Shown here in pieces: positions 53,744-62,373 of a DNA stretch of 64,000 nt. Position numbers and translations under genes: made by a program. The stretch is from Acidobacteriota bacterium. GTDB taxonomy: Bacteria; Acidobacteriota; UBA890; WLXD01. Below the pieces are notes generated by a model. It saw only the letters and a program-made list of their open reading frames with translations, did no database searches and was not told the DNA's origin. Position 1 is the stretch's first letter. Every line of letters starts with the position of its first letter. The stretch spans positions 1,067,501-1,131,500 of the forward strand of contig WLXD01000001.1 in NCBI GenBank assembly GCA_012103255.1, written 5' to 3'.

Positions 53744-55420
53744 ATGCAGCGTTCCGTAGCTTCTCGCCGCGCCCGAATTCTGGGCTTCGTAGTGATGGCG
53801 CTGGCCTCGGTGCTGCCCGCATTCGCGCAGTCCGAATCCGCGCAGACAGACGACTCCGCGATCGTCCCTGTTGCCGAGTACGGTGCGCTGCTCACGCCGC
53901 TTCTCGATGCGAGGCAACTCCGCGCCTGGGAACGCCTGTCCAACGACACGGCGAAGAGCGACTTTGTGCAGAGCTTCTGGGATCAACTCGATCCGACGCC
54001 AGGAACCGCGGCCAACGAGCGGCGCGAGATATTCGAGGCCCGCGCCCGACGCGCCATGGAGGAGTTCGGCGACGGCTCGATTCCTGGATATGCCACCGAT
54101 CGTGGTCGGGTGCTGCTTGTGTACGGCCTGCCGGACGAGCAGGAGTCCAGGGCCGTGCCGACACCGACGTTGACCTGGCGCTATACCCGGCACGCACCGC
54201 CTTTCGATGTCGTCTTCGTCGAACGCGACGGCGGGCTTGCGTTCGACGAGTCGCCGGAACTCAGCAGCGACGCCTTCCTGGCCGTGCTTGGCGACGATCT
54301 CCGGCTTCGAATGGTGAGTTCGGTCGGAGACGGCGATCGATCTCTTGCGACGCCCGAGCCGTCCGCCGATACCGGCGTAGACGTTTTCGAGGCCGAGCCG
54401 TCGCGCGGACCGCCTCCAGATCTCGCGCCGGAAGTAAAGATATGGATGGAGGCCGTTTTTGCGGGTACTCAGCGCGACGAGATCGGCCTGCGCCAACGGG
54501 TGCACTTCTTCCCCGCGTCTCAGGGAACCTACGTCGCCCTCAGCTTCGCAGTCGACTACGAGGGACTCGAGTTCGCTTTGCCAGTTGTCGAGCCCGAAGT
54601 TGCCGAGGTGTTCCTCGACCCGTCTGATTCCGCCGACCCCGACGTGCCGGATCGGCCGGGGGCGGACGAGCTTGAAGCGCAACTTGAGGAAGAAGAGGAG
54701 GATCTCGGACCCCGCGCCGATCTCCGTGTCTTCGGCGCGTTCCTGCAGGGGGAGCGGGGCGCCGAGGACACTCTGCACTCGTTCATCGTTCCGCACTCTC
54801 TCGCCGAACCAGAAGACGACGCCACCGTCAGCGGCCCACTCTCGCTCGGTGTTTCGCTATTCCCAGGGAGTTATCGCTTGGTGTGGGGAATCCTGGATGC
54901 CGGGAGCGGCAGGGCGGTGACGCGCGACGTGTCTGTCGAGGTGCCGGACCTGGCGACGGGCCCGCTGGCACTCACCGCTCCCGTGCTTGCTGCCACGGAG
55001 GTACGCGACGACACGCGCCCGATGAGCACTGAGTTCGTATACGAGGGGCTACGACTGGGCAACGTGCTGATCGCCAACTCGATTGATGGCGAATTCGATC
55101 GCACCGATACGGTCGAAGTGGTGGTCATCGCCACCGGTTGGGCTTCTGACCCCGGCTCCCCCGGGAAACCGCGGCTCGAGGTGACCTACCGCGTGCTACG
55201 CGGATTGGAGGGCGATGTGTCGGTTGCACGTCTGCCCGAGCAGTTGCTCGACTTCCACGTTCTCGGACAGCAGATCCCGCTTGCCCAGGTTAGAGATTTG
55301 CGCGGCGGCCGGTCCTACCGGATCGAGATCCGTGTCCATGATTTGGTCAACGGCGCGGAGACCGCGATCGAGGTGCCGATTCACCTGCGCCCTGAGCCAG
55401 TCGAGGAAGCCTCGAACTGA
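53744..55420 (+). CDS. Second GWxTD-domain protein
   Basis: A 558-residue protein with a signal peptide (ILGFVVMALASVLPAFAQ). The GWxTD domain shows LRAWERLSNDTAKSDFVQSFW, DPTPGTAANERREIF, and the name motif as GYATD in front of RGRVLLVYGLPDE. A Glu-rich stretch (LEAQLEEEEEDLG) lies near residue 310, and beta-rich domains follow. It has no TPR repeats, unlike the first GWxTD protein. The start chosen, ATG at 53744, gives the signal peptide directly. The frame is open far upstream, and ATG at 53666 would overlap the divergent CRTAC1 gene. Confidence 0.85.
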   Translation: MQRSVASRRARILGFVVMALASVLPAFAQSESAQTDDSAIVPVAEYGALLTPLLDARQLRAWERLSNDTAKSDFVQSFWDQLDPTPGTAANERREIFEARARRAMEEFGDGSIPGYATDRGRVLLVYGLPDEQESRAVPTPTLTWRYTRHAPPFDVVFVERDGGLAFDESPELSSDAFLAVLGDDLRLRMVSSVGDGDRSLATPEPSADTGVDVFEAEPSRGPPPDLAPEVKIWMEAVFAGTQRDEIGLRQRVHFFPASQGTYVALSFAVDYEGLEFALPVVEPEVAEVFLDPSDSADPDVPDRPGADELEAQLEEEEEDLGPRADLRVFGAFLQGERGAEDTLHSFIVPHSLAEPEDDATVSGPLSLGVSLFPGSYRLVWGILDAGSGRAVTRDVSVEVPDLATGPLALTAPVLAATEVRDDTRPMSTEFVYEGLRLGNVLIANSIDGEFDRTDTVEVVVIATGWASDPGSPGKPRLEVTYRVLRGLEGDVSVARLPEQLLDFHVLGQQIPLAQVRDLRGGRSYRIEIRVHDLVNGAETAIEVPIHLRPEPVEEASN

Positions 55421-55563
55421 CGACCGTCCGCCTCCAACGGGCGACGCACGCCCGGGCACGGGATCGCGCATTTCTGTCATAGCGGCGGTCGTCAGAGGTT
55501 CGTTACTCTGACTTTACGTTTCTTTACAGAAAGACGCGTGCTCGGACCCTTACCCCCACAAGC

Positions 55564-56682
55564 GTGCGTACACCGATGATTCCTCGTGAACCTCTGCTCA
55601 CCAAAGTTCCGGTTCGCTTCGCCACACTTGCCGTGGCCGTCGCCGTAGGCACCGGCTGTGCTTCCGCCGATCGCGTGGCGTTTTCGCCCCACGAACTACG
55701 GAGTGCCGTCGCCAACCGGATACCCGCCGCGCAGGCCGGCCAGATCGTGGTGCCCTATGAAGCCACACCCGAGATGGTGGCTTTGGCTCGCGAGTACGCT
55801 GGCGGAGAGTCCTCCGACTACGCTCGCGCGGATGCGCTTGTGCGTGCGATCACGGCATCGCACCAGTTCGACGTGCAGTGGGTGCCGGTGGCTACGACCG
55901 TCGCCGCAGAAACACTGACCAACGGTCACGGCAACTGTCTTTCGATGACGTCGTTGTTTGTCGGACTCGCGCGGGAACTCGGGCTGACCGCGTTCTACAT
56001 CGACGCGTCCGATCGGATCAACGATGTTCAGCGCGACAGCGAACTGATCGTAGACACCGGCCATATTGCGGCGTCGGTGCGGACCGAACGTGGGTGGCGT
56101 CTTGTTGATTTCACCGGTGGAATCTCGGACTACCGGACGTTCCGGATGATCGACGACATCGAAGCCCTCGCGCACTTTTACAACAACCGCGGCTATGAAC
56201 AGATCAGTCTGGCCTCGAACGAGGGACGCGAAGTCGACTGGACCGACGCCCTCAACGACTTCCAACTGGCCACGTATATCAAATCCGATTTCGCGCGTGC
56301 GCAGAACAACCTCGGGGTGGCCCATGCGCGACTTGGCGACGACGACGCTGCGAAGATCGCGTATACGTTGGCTGTGCGCACCGACGAGGATTTTGCCGCG
56401 CCGCGCCACAACCTCGGCAACCTGAGTTTGCGGCGCGAAGACCCCTCCACGGCGGCCTACTGGTACACCCTTGCAATCAAATTGCAGAAGGACAATCCTT
56501 ACGCGCACTATCACCTGGGAATCGCACTTTCCCAGGCGGGAGATATCGAGGGTTCGATCAAAGCGTTCGAAAAGGCGATTGCCTTGAAACGTGACTACGC
56601 TGAGCCTCGGGTACTGCTGGCAGCGGCTTTTCGCCGGCAGGGCCGCATGGAGGAAGCGGAGCGCGTACGAACGCGACAGTAG
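55564..56682 (+). CDS. Transglutaminase-like/TPR lipoprotein
   Basis: A 372-residue protein with an N-terminal signal ending in VGTGCAS, a possible though imperfect lipobox. Residues about 75-200 form a transglutaminase-like cysteine-protease-fold domain: GNCLSMTSLFVGLARELGL carries the Cys, and DTGHIAASVRTERGWRLVDFTG carries His and Asp in the right order, so the triad appears intact. TPR helices fill the rest (ARAQNNLGVAHARLGDDDAAKIAY and similar). GTG at 55564 or ATG at 55576 may be the start, and neither has a clear ribosome binding site. Confidence 0.83.
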   Translation: MRTPMIPREPLLTKVPVRFATLAVAVAVGTGCASADRVAFSPHELRSAVANRIPAAQAGQIVVPYEATPEMVALAREYAGGESSDYARADALVRAITASHQFDVQWVPVATTVAAETLTNGHGNCLSMTSLFVGLARELGLTAFYIDASDRINDVQRDSELIVDTGHIAASVRTERGWRLVDFTGGISDYRTFRMIDDIEALAHFYNNRGYEQISLASNEGREVDWTDALNDFQLATYIKSDFARAQNNLGVAHARLGDDDAAKIAYTLAVRTDEDFAAPRHNLGNLSLRREDPSTAAYWYTLAIKLQKDNPYAHYHLGIALSQAGDIEGSIKAFEKAIALKRDYAEPRVLLAAAFRRQGRMEEAERVRTRQ

Positions 56683-56736
56683 ACAGACGGCGCGTTTCAA
56701 GTCGCATGAAAGCGCTGTCGGGAGGAAGAGCGCGAC

Positions 56737-57927
56737 TTGCCAGCCACGACGCCACGTCGGAACCGGTTGGCCGCTGCTACAGCGTTCGTGCTCCTCGTCC
56801 CCGTCTCCGCTCTCGCGCAGGACTCTCCGACCGCCCCATCCGAGCCACTTCGTGTCGAACTGATTTCGCCGCGGGTCGGCGATTTCGTGAGCGGCCGTGT
56901 GGAAATGCGGGCGGAGGTGGCGACCACGCAAGGCGCGCAGGTTCTCTTCGTCGAGTTCGAGGTGGATGGGCGAGTGCTATTCGCTGACGCGCAACCGCCC
57001 TACGAACTGGTGTGGAACACACCGGAAGTCGCGGCTCATACCATCGTGGTGAGGGCCTTTGGCGCTCGCGGCGAAGTGGCGGAGCACGTGGTGAAGACCG
57101 AGGCCCCACCGGACGTCACCGAAACGTTCCGGTCGCGCGTCGATCAGGTCGAGATCTTCGTGCATGTGGACGGAACGCGCGAGGTGGATCCTGGAGGCTT
57201 TCGCGTGCTGGAAGGCGGCATCGAGCAGCCGATCAGCGCGATCGATCACAGCGAAGATCTACCGGTGGCAATCGGGTTCATGCTGGACAGTTCGGGCAGC
57301 ATGGTGCGGCAGTTGGGGCGCGCAATCGACACCGCCGGCTCGTTCATCGACGGCATCATGCAGCAGGAGCAGGACAAGGCGTTCGTGATGTCATTCGCCG
57401 ATCTTCCGTCGGTGTTGCAACAGTTCACCAATGACCCAGACCGATTGGTGACGTCGCTGGAGCTCATCGATTCGGGACGCTATACGCGGCTCTACGATTC
57501 GATCGTGGCGGCTGCGCATCAATTCGACGGCCACGAGGGGCGTCGCGCGCTGATCGTCCTGAGTGACGGTCGCGACTCGGACAGTGACGCGAAGTTGGCC
57601 GAGGCGATCGCTGCCGCGCAACGCTACGACGTGGCGGTGTACCCGGTGGCAGTCGGCCTGAGCAGTCGGTACTTCCGCGAGCGCAGGGTGCTGTCACGCA
57701 TCGCGAAAGAGACGGGCGGAGAACTGTTGGATCTTTCGGGGCGCGACAATCCGCGGCGCGTGTACGAGCGCATCGCGCGCGATCTACGAGAACAATTCCG
57801 CATCACTTACACTCCGCTCCATCCTGGTGGAGACGGGGAGTGGCGGCCAATCGAGATCCACCTCGCCGACGCAGAACGTAACAAGCAAAGGAAGTTGCGC
57901 ACGCGCGCTGGATATTGGGCGCAATGA
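56737..57927 (+). CDS. Secreted VWFA-related protein (acidobacterial type)
   Basis: A 396-residue protein: a signal peptide (ATAFVLLVPVSALAQ), an Ig-like beta domain (VELISPRVGDFVSGRVEMRA, about 29-125), then a von Willebrand A domain with intact MIDAS DSSGSM, a later Thr site, and ALIVLSDGRDSDSD. The C-terminus (REQFRITYTPLHPGGDGEWRPIEIHL) matches the VWFA-related family described mainly from Acidobacteria. It probably binds a protein ligand through Mg2+ outside the cytoplasm. The start is TTG at 56737 with a good GGAGGAAG 8 bases upstream. Confidence 0.9.
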   Translation: MPATTPRRNRLAAATAFVLLVPVSALAQDSPTAPSEPLRVELISPRVGDFVSGRVEMRAEVATTQGAQVLFVEFEVDGRVLFADAQPPYELVWNTPEVAAHTIVVRAFGARGEVAEHVVKTEAPPDVTETFRSRVDQVEIFVHVDGTREVDPGGFRVLEGGIEQPISAIDHSEDLPVAIGFMLDSSGSMVRQLGRAIDTAGSFIDGIMQQEQDKAFVMSFADLPSVLQQFTNDPDRLVTSLELIDSGRYTRLYDSIVAAAHQFDGHEGRRALIVLSDGRDSDSDAKLAEAIAAAQRYDVAVYPVAVGLSSRYFRERRVLSRIAKETGGELLDLSGRDNPRRVYERIARDLREQFRITYTPLHPGGDGEWRPIEIHLADAERNKQRKLRTRAGYWAQ

Positions 57928-57965
57928 GAGACGCCCAGTCGGATTGTCAACGCTTTGTCACGCGT

Positions 57966-57995
57966 TTGACCCTGGCGGTCCGCGATCCCTATAAT
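57966..57995 (+). promoter_or_regulatory. Sigma-70-type promoter of the exb-ton operon
   Basis: TTGACC (57966-57971) and TATAAT (57990-57995) are separated by 18 bases. This is five of six and six of six to consensus. Transcription would start near 58002, giving a leader of about 215 bases before the exbB GTG. The leader contains a short inverted repeat CCGTC/GACGG (about 58098-58122) but no recognised riboswitch. Confidence 0.85.
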
Positions 57996-58217
57996 CGCCC
58001 TTCCTTGTCCCCTCTCCGGGACCTCGGTTTGTTGAAAGCTGCGGCACAGCGTGCTAAAAGCTGCCGGCCAACCGAGTCGCATGAGTCCAATACCAGGCCG
58101 TCAAAGGGAGGCGCTTCGACGGTCATGCGAATAGTCCTCGGATCGAATTTTTGAGGCAGCTCAACCCCTGATCTCCAGACCGCTGCCCCGTGTGTGTTCT
58201 AACGGGAGGAACCTGAC

Positions 58218-58859
58218 GTGAGTTTCACAGCCGGATCGATTTTCCGCCTCTACAACGATGGCGGCCCCTTCATGCACGTGCTGCTGCTCTTCTCGCTCGT
58301 GGGCCTCGTGTTCATCATCGAGCGCTTCTACGCCATGTGGAAGGCCCGGGTTAACACCCAGGAGTTCATCGGCCGCGTGCGCACAGCTCTCCTGAAGCGG
58401 CGCAACGTCAAGGAAGCGATCACGGTCTGCGAGGAATACCAGGGCCCGATCGCGAACATCATGAAGGCCGGCCTCATCAAGTACGGCCGTCCCCAGGAAG
58501 AGATCGAGCGCACCATCGAGGCCGCTTCGGGTCACGAGTTGGCGCGCCTCGAGCGTGGTCTCGGCGTTCTCGCGACCGTCGCGAACACCGCCCCGCTCGT
58601 CGGTTTCCTCGGTACCGTTTCGGGCATGATCAACTCGTTCGACGCTCTGGCCCGCGCCGGTCTGTCGAACCCGGGTCTGGTCGCGAAGGGTATTTCGGAA
58701 GCGCTGATCACCACCGCTGGTGGCCTGGTCGTCGCGGTTCCGACGCTGATCGCGTTCAACTACTTCACAGCTCAGGTCGGCAAGTTCGTCCTCGAGATGG
58801 AGACTGCGGCGAACGTTCTCCTCGAGACGTACGCCGAGATGGACACGGACCAGAGCTAG
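58218..58859 (+). CDS. exbB: MotA/TolQ/ExbB proton channel protein
   Basis: A 213-residue inner-membrane protein with three helices (about 18-36, 115-140, 160-180) and the family motif TVANTAPLVGFLGTVSGMINSF in pieces. It forms the pentameric proton channel that, with ExbD, drives TonB. The start is GTG at 58218 with GGGAGGA 8 bases upstream. It is the first gene of a five-gene operon behind a strong promoter. TolQ is the alternative, but the tonB gene downstream favours ExbB. Confidence 0.93.
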   Translation: MSFTAGSIFRLYNDGGPFMHVLLLFSLVGLVFIIERFYAMWKARVNTQEFIGRVRTALLKRRNVKEAITVCEEYQGPIANIMKAGLIKYGRPQEEIERTIEAASGHELARLERGLGVLATVANTAPLVGFLGTVSGMINSFDALARAGLSNPGLVAKGISEALITTAGGLVVAVPTLIAFNYFTAQVGKFVLEMETAANVLLETYAEMDTDQS

Positions 58860-58895
58860 GTCAGTCCCCCACCAACTTCCTCGGGGGGAGATGCC

Positions 58896-59315
58896 ATGAA
58901 TATCAGAAAACCCCAACGCGCTGAGTCGTACATCCCGACGGCGTCTATGGCGGATATCGCGTTCCTTCTGATCGTCTTCTTCATGGTGACGACGACGATC
59001 ACCGTGGACCGCACGCGAGTTGCTCTGCCTACCAGCCTCGAGCGCACCGAAGTCCCGAAGGACGCCGCGGTGATTGCTATCGAGGAGGGCGGAGTCGTTC
59101 ACTTCTCGGACGGCGAAGAACAGAGCCGTGTAATCAACATGGGCGACGTCCTTCCGGCGGCCGCCTTCGTGATCGAGAAGAACTCGCTCAAATGGTTCGT
59201 GATCAAGGCCGATGGCAACGCTGAATACCAGCACGTAGATCGTGTGATGGAGCAGTTGCGCCAGGCGAGCGTTCGCAATATTGCGATGCTTACCGGTCAG
59301 GAAAGCGTGAGCTAA
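58896..59315 (+). CDS. exbD: ExbD/TolR-family protein (first)
   Basis: A 139-residue protein with one N-terminal membrane helix carrying the conserved proton-path Asp (SMADIAFLLIVFFMVTTTITV) and a small periplasmic domain. It should pair with ExbB to convert proton motive force into TonB movement. A second exbD follows after 9 bases; such pairs are common in TonB systems of this type. A GGGGGGAG ribosome binding site precedes the ATG. Confidence 0.93.
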   Translation: MNIRKPQRAESYIPTASMADIAFLLIVFFMVTTTITVDRTRVALPTSLERTEVPKDAAVIAIEEGGVVHFSDGEEQSRVINMGDVLPAAAFVIEKNSLKWFVIKADGNAEYQHVDRVMEQLRQASVRNIAMLTGQESVS

Positions 59316-59324
59316 GGGGGCAAT

Positions 59325-59762
59325 ATGAAGGTTGAAAAGAAAAGGACGGAACCTGAGATTCCGACCGCATCGATGGCCGACATCGCCTTCCTGCTGATCG
59401 TGTTCTTCATGATCACTTCGGTGTTCTCGGTTACGCGCGGTATCGAGTTTTCGCTGCCCAAGAACGATACGAACGAGACGCCGCCTGACAGTCAGGAAGA
59501 GGCGATTCACGTTCACATCGTTCCGGCTGGCGGCGATTGTGTTTTTGAAGTCGACAAGCAGCAGATGGCTCTGTCCGACATTCAGATCTACATCGAACCG
59601 AAGCTGGCGCGGAACCCGAACAAGTTCGTCATCATTGATCCCGATCCCACGGCGCCTTACCGCTGCATGGTGGATGCCTTCGATGAGCTCAAGCAGGCTC
59701 AGGTGAAGAACATCTCCATCCCGACAGCGGCAGAGAAGGCGGCCTGGGGCGGCGTGATCTAG
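59325..59762 (+). CDS. exbD: ExbD/TolR-family protein (second)
   Basis: A 145-residue paralogue of the preceding gene product with the same single helix and Asp (SMADIAFLLIVFFMITSVFSV). The periplasmic part differs and includes one Cys (GGDCVFEVDKQQM). Two ExbD subunits may form a heterodimer in the ExbB channel (inference). It follows the first exbD by 9 bases with an AAGGGGG ribosome binding site. Confidence 0.93.
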   Translation: MKVEKKRTEPEIPTASMADIAFLLIVFFMITSVFSVTRGIEFSLPKNDTNETPPDSQEEAIHVHIVPAGGDCVFEVDKQQMALSDIQIYIEPKLARNPNKFVIIDPDPTAPYRCMVDAFDELKQAQVKNISIPTAAEKAAWGGVI

Positions 59763-59774
59763 CCGGAGGACACG

Positions 59775-60491
59775 ATGGCTGACGAGAACAAGACACCGAC
59801 GCCGGAAAGAACAGACGACACCCTCGATTCGCTTGCCCTGCAGGCATCGATTTCGGACGAAGGCGGTTCGGAAATGAAAGTGGCCTGGTTGGCCGCAATC
59901 ATCTTCCACTTCGCACTCTTCGTAGTGGTGTTCCCGGAGTTCGGCAGCACCGATACCTTCGAGGAAACGAAGGAAACGGTGGTGATCAAGCGGTACAAGC
60001 CGCCCGAGCCGCCCAAGGAACAGCCCAAGAAGAAAGTCGTCAAGAAAAAGACGGCCCGCGTGCCGATTCCCGATCCGACGCCCGATGATCCGGAGCCGAT
60101 CGTCGAAGAGGATGTCGAATACATCGAGATGGAGGAAGAAGTCGCCGACACCGACTTCATGATGGGAGGGCCCGTGGGCGGCCCGCCTGTTATCGACACC
60201 GGCCCGATGCGGGTTGGCGGTGACATCACGGCACCCGAGCGCATCCACTACGTTGCGCCGGAGTATCCCGAACTGGCCCGCCGCGCGCGCCTCGGAGGGA
60301 TCGTGATTCTCCAGGCGACAATTGATCGCGAGGGCGCGGTCACGAACGTGGAACTGCTGCGCGGTCTGGGCCTTGGCCTCGATGAAGCCGCGATCACTGC
60401 GGTGACGCAGTGGATGTACACGCCGACGTTCTATAACGGACGTCCCGTGGAAATCCTGCTCACTGTCACTGTTCAGTTCCAGCTGCAATAG
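59775..60491 (+). CDS. tonB: TonB-family energy transducer
   Basis: A 238-residue protein: a helix near residues 38-55 (AWLAAIIFHFALFVVVFPEF), a Pro/Lys then Pro/Asp/Glu-rich periplasm-spanning linker (KPPEPPKEQPKKKVVKKK), and the C-terminal TonB domain (PEYPELARRARLGGIVILQATIDREG, ALDEAAI-type helix, VTQWMYTPTFYNGRPVEI, in pieces). It transmits ExbBD energy to outer-membrane TonB-dependent receptors, none of which are in this window. The N-terminal cytoplasmic part of about 37 residues is longer than in E. coli TonB. Confidence 0.93.
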   Translation: MADENKTPTPERTDDTLDSLALQASISDEGGSEMKVAWLAAIIFHFALFVVVFPEFGSTDTFEETKETVVIKRYKPPEPPKEQPKKKVVKKKTARVPIPDPTPDDPEPIVEEDVEYIEMEEEVADTDFMMGGPVGGPPVIDTGPMRVGGDITAPERIHYVAPEYPELARRARLGGIVILQATIDREGAVTNVELLRGLGLGLDEAAITAVTQWMYTPTFYNGRPVEILLTVTVQFQLQ

Positions 60492-60523
60492 CGGCTTCGG
60501 CAAGCAAAACTGGTCAAGGAAAC

Positions 60524-60558
60524 GGGCTCCCCGCTACAATTGAGTGAGTGGGGAGCCC
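60524..60558 (+). promoter_or_regulatory. Hairpin with embedded -10-like TACAAT between tonB and TPR gene
   Basis: GGGCTCCCC (60524-60532) and GGGGAGCCC (60550-60558) form a perfect 9-bp stem. The loop contains TACAAT (60535-60540), a good -10 hexamer, without a good -35. No T-tract follows, so it is not a standard terminator. It may reduce or separate expression of the last gene of the operon. Confidence 0.4.
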
Positions 60559-60583
60559 GAAACCTACACAGGCAAGTATCACC

Positions 60584-61699
60584 ATGAACACCAAGACGAT
60601 TCGCGTTCTTGCCGTCGCCACGCTGGCGGTGGCATTTGCCGTTCCCCGGCCCGCGCTGGCCCAGGATCCCGACGCTCTGTGGCGTGCGGGTGCCCAGGCC
60701 GCGCAAAGCGGTAATTCGCAGGGCTGCGTCGACAATCTCCGCGCGGCTCTCCAGGCCGGTGGCGAAGCCTACGAGATGTGGGGCTGGCTCCACTTGACCC
60801 TCGGCATGTGCCTGGCGCAGCGGAACCAGCGCGACGAGGCCATTTCCGAGCTGCAGCTCGCCAAGGATCTGGTGCAGGAAGACTCAGAGCACTTCCGGGT
60901 CAACAACACGCTCGCCCAGGTATATATCTCGCGCGGAGCCGCTGGTGACTACGACCGCGCGATCGCTGCGGAGAACGAGGCAGGGCAGTTCGCCGGTGAT
61001 GCGGCTATGCGGGGCCTCCATTCCAAGACGCTGGGTCAGGCCTATTACTTCAAGGAAGATTGGAGCAGCGCTGTCCGTCACCTCGGCGACGCTGCTGGCG
61101 TGCGAGGCACCGACGTAGATGTTGCCCAGAAGCTGGGTCGGGCGCACTTCGAGTCGGGCAACACCACGCAGGCCAAGGACTGGTTCGAGAAGACGCTGTC
61201 GCTCGATCGCAACAACACTGCGGCGATCACGAACCTCGGCCGTCTTGCCCTCGATCAGCAGGATTACGCCGCCGCGGTGAACTTCCTCGGTCGTGCGGTG
61301 CAGGCTGACCCACAGAATATGCAGGTCCGCAACATGCTCGGCCGTGCCTTCTTGGGTCAGCGTGACTACGACAACGCGATTTCTCAGTTGAGCCAGGTCG
61401 TACAGGCGCGCCCCAGCGACGGCAACGCGCACTATAACCTCGGCCAGGCACACCAGGCTGCGGGGAATGATGCGCAGGCCATCTCTGCATACCAGGACGC
61501 CTTGCAGCACCTGAGCGCCGGCAGTCCGGCGCGCGCAGGCGCCCTCTACGACATCGGCTTCGTGTACGAGAAGGTCGGCAACTACGAGGATGCCCTCGCG
61601 GCACTCGAAGACGCCGCCGCGATCAACGCGGATTCCAAGACGACCGACGCCATCGAGCGCGTCAAAGAGCGGATCCGCCGCGAGAAGTCAGGAAGCTAG
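60584..61699 (+). CDS. Periplasmic TPR-repeat protein of the ton operon
   Basis: A 371-residue protein with a signal peptide (VLAVATLAVAFAVPRPALAQ) and then TPR repeats through almost its whole length (for example DWFEKTLSLDRNNTAAITNLG and NYEDALAALEDAAAINADSK). It has no membrane anchor. TPR proteins are often encoded with duplicated exbD-tonB genes and may link the transducer to the envelope; this is inference. ATG at 60584 is preferred to the upstream frame start at 60548. A strong terminator follows. Confidence 0.87.
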   Translation: MNTKTIRVLAVATLAVAFAVPRPALAQDPDALWRAGAQAAQSGNSQGCVDNLRAALQAGGEAYEMWGWLHLTLGMCLAQRNQRDEAISELQLAKDLVQEDSEHFRVNNTLAQVYISRGAAGDYDRAIAAENEAGQFAGDAAMRGLHSKTLGQAYYFKEDWSSAVRHLGDAAGVRGTDVDVAQKLGRAHFESGNTTQAKDWFEKTLSLDRNNTAAITNLGRLALDQQDYAAAVNFLGRAVQADPQNMQVRNMLGRAFLGQRDYDNAISQLSQVVQARPSDGNAHYNLGQAHQAAGNDAQAISAYQDALQHLSAGSPARAGALYDIGFVYEKVGNYEDALAALEDAAAINADSKTTDAIERVKERIRREKSGS

Positions 61700-61731
61700 G
61701 CGCGACTGACGCTTCAGTTTCCAGAAGATCG

Positions 61732-61762
61732 AAAGGGCCGCCCTCGATGGGCGGCCCTTTTT
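61732..61762 (+). terminator. Rho-independent terminator of the exb-ton operon
   Basis: AAAGGGCCGCCC (61732-61743) pairs perfectly with GGGCGGCCCTTT (61749-61760) around a 5-base loop, with five T residues at 61758-61762. This is a textbook intrinsic terminator 32 bases after the TPR gene. Confidence 0.95.
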
Positions 61763-61853
61763 CTTGCCTCGGCGTGGAACTCTGCGAAACTGGTGCACAG
61801 ATCTTTCCGGTACGTCGCCGCGCAGGCCGTACGCAGTTCAGTTGAGAGGGAAC

Positions 61854-62324
61854 ATGTCCGAGTACACAGCGCGAGTCAGGTGGGTTCGGCAGGCGGATGA
61901 GGCCTACACGGACAATCGATACAGCCGCGGCCACGAGTGGTCGTTCGATGGTGGCGCGGTGATTGCGGCGTCCTCGTTCCCGCACGTCGTTCCCCCGCCA
62001 TATTCGGTTGAAACGTATGTCGATCCGGAAGAGGCGTTCGTGGCCTCGCTGTCCAGTTGCCACATGTTGTTCTTCCTCTCGATCGCCGGGAAGAAACGCT
62101 TCGTAGTGGACGAATACGTGGACGATGCGATTGGCGTAATGGAAGAAGACGATCGCGGGAAGGTGGCAATGACGCGCGTGACGCTCTGCCCGGACGTGAC
62201 CTTTTCGGGGGAGCGCCGCCCGTCGGCAGCGGACGTCGAACGGATCCACCACCTGGCCCACGAAAGCTGCTTCATCGCCAACTCCGTGAGAACGGCTGTG
62301 GCGATTGAACCTGTCGTGAGATAG
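61854..62324 (+). CDS. OsmC-family protein
   Basis: A 156-residue OsmC/Ohr-fold protein. The two conserved cysteines are visible: the first in SLSSCHMLFFL and the second in HESCFIANSV, and the N-terminal domain includes SFPHVVPPPYS. Family members reduce organic hydroperoxides with these Cys residues; whether this one does is inference. ATG at 61854 has a GAGAGGG ribosome binding site. It is monocistronic or the first gene of a short group with the next two. Confidence 0.88.
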   Translation: MSEYTARVRWVRQADEAYTDNRYSRGHEWSFDGGAVIAASSFPHVVPPPYSVETYVDPEEAFVASLSSCHMLFFLSIAGKKRFVVDEYVDDAIGVMEEDDRGKVAMTRVTLCPDVTFSGERRPSAADVERIHHLAHESCFIANSVRTAVAIEPVVR

Positions 62325-62373
62325 GGCGCGAACTGCTGATGCAGGCGCATTGGCGAGCCGATAGAGTTCGCGG

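Noticed and set aside
53041-54627. A 528-codon plus-strand open frame over CRTAC1 and the second GWxTD gene
   Set aside because: Arg-rich random-looking sequence overlapping two genes with clear signal peptides and domains.
58161-60503. A 780-codon minus-strand open frame opposite exbB-exbD-exbD-tonB
   Set aside because: It is the antisense shadow of four well-recognised genes in G+C-rich DNA, with His/Arg-rich composition and no domain.
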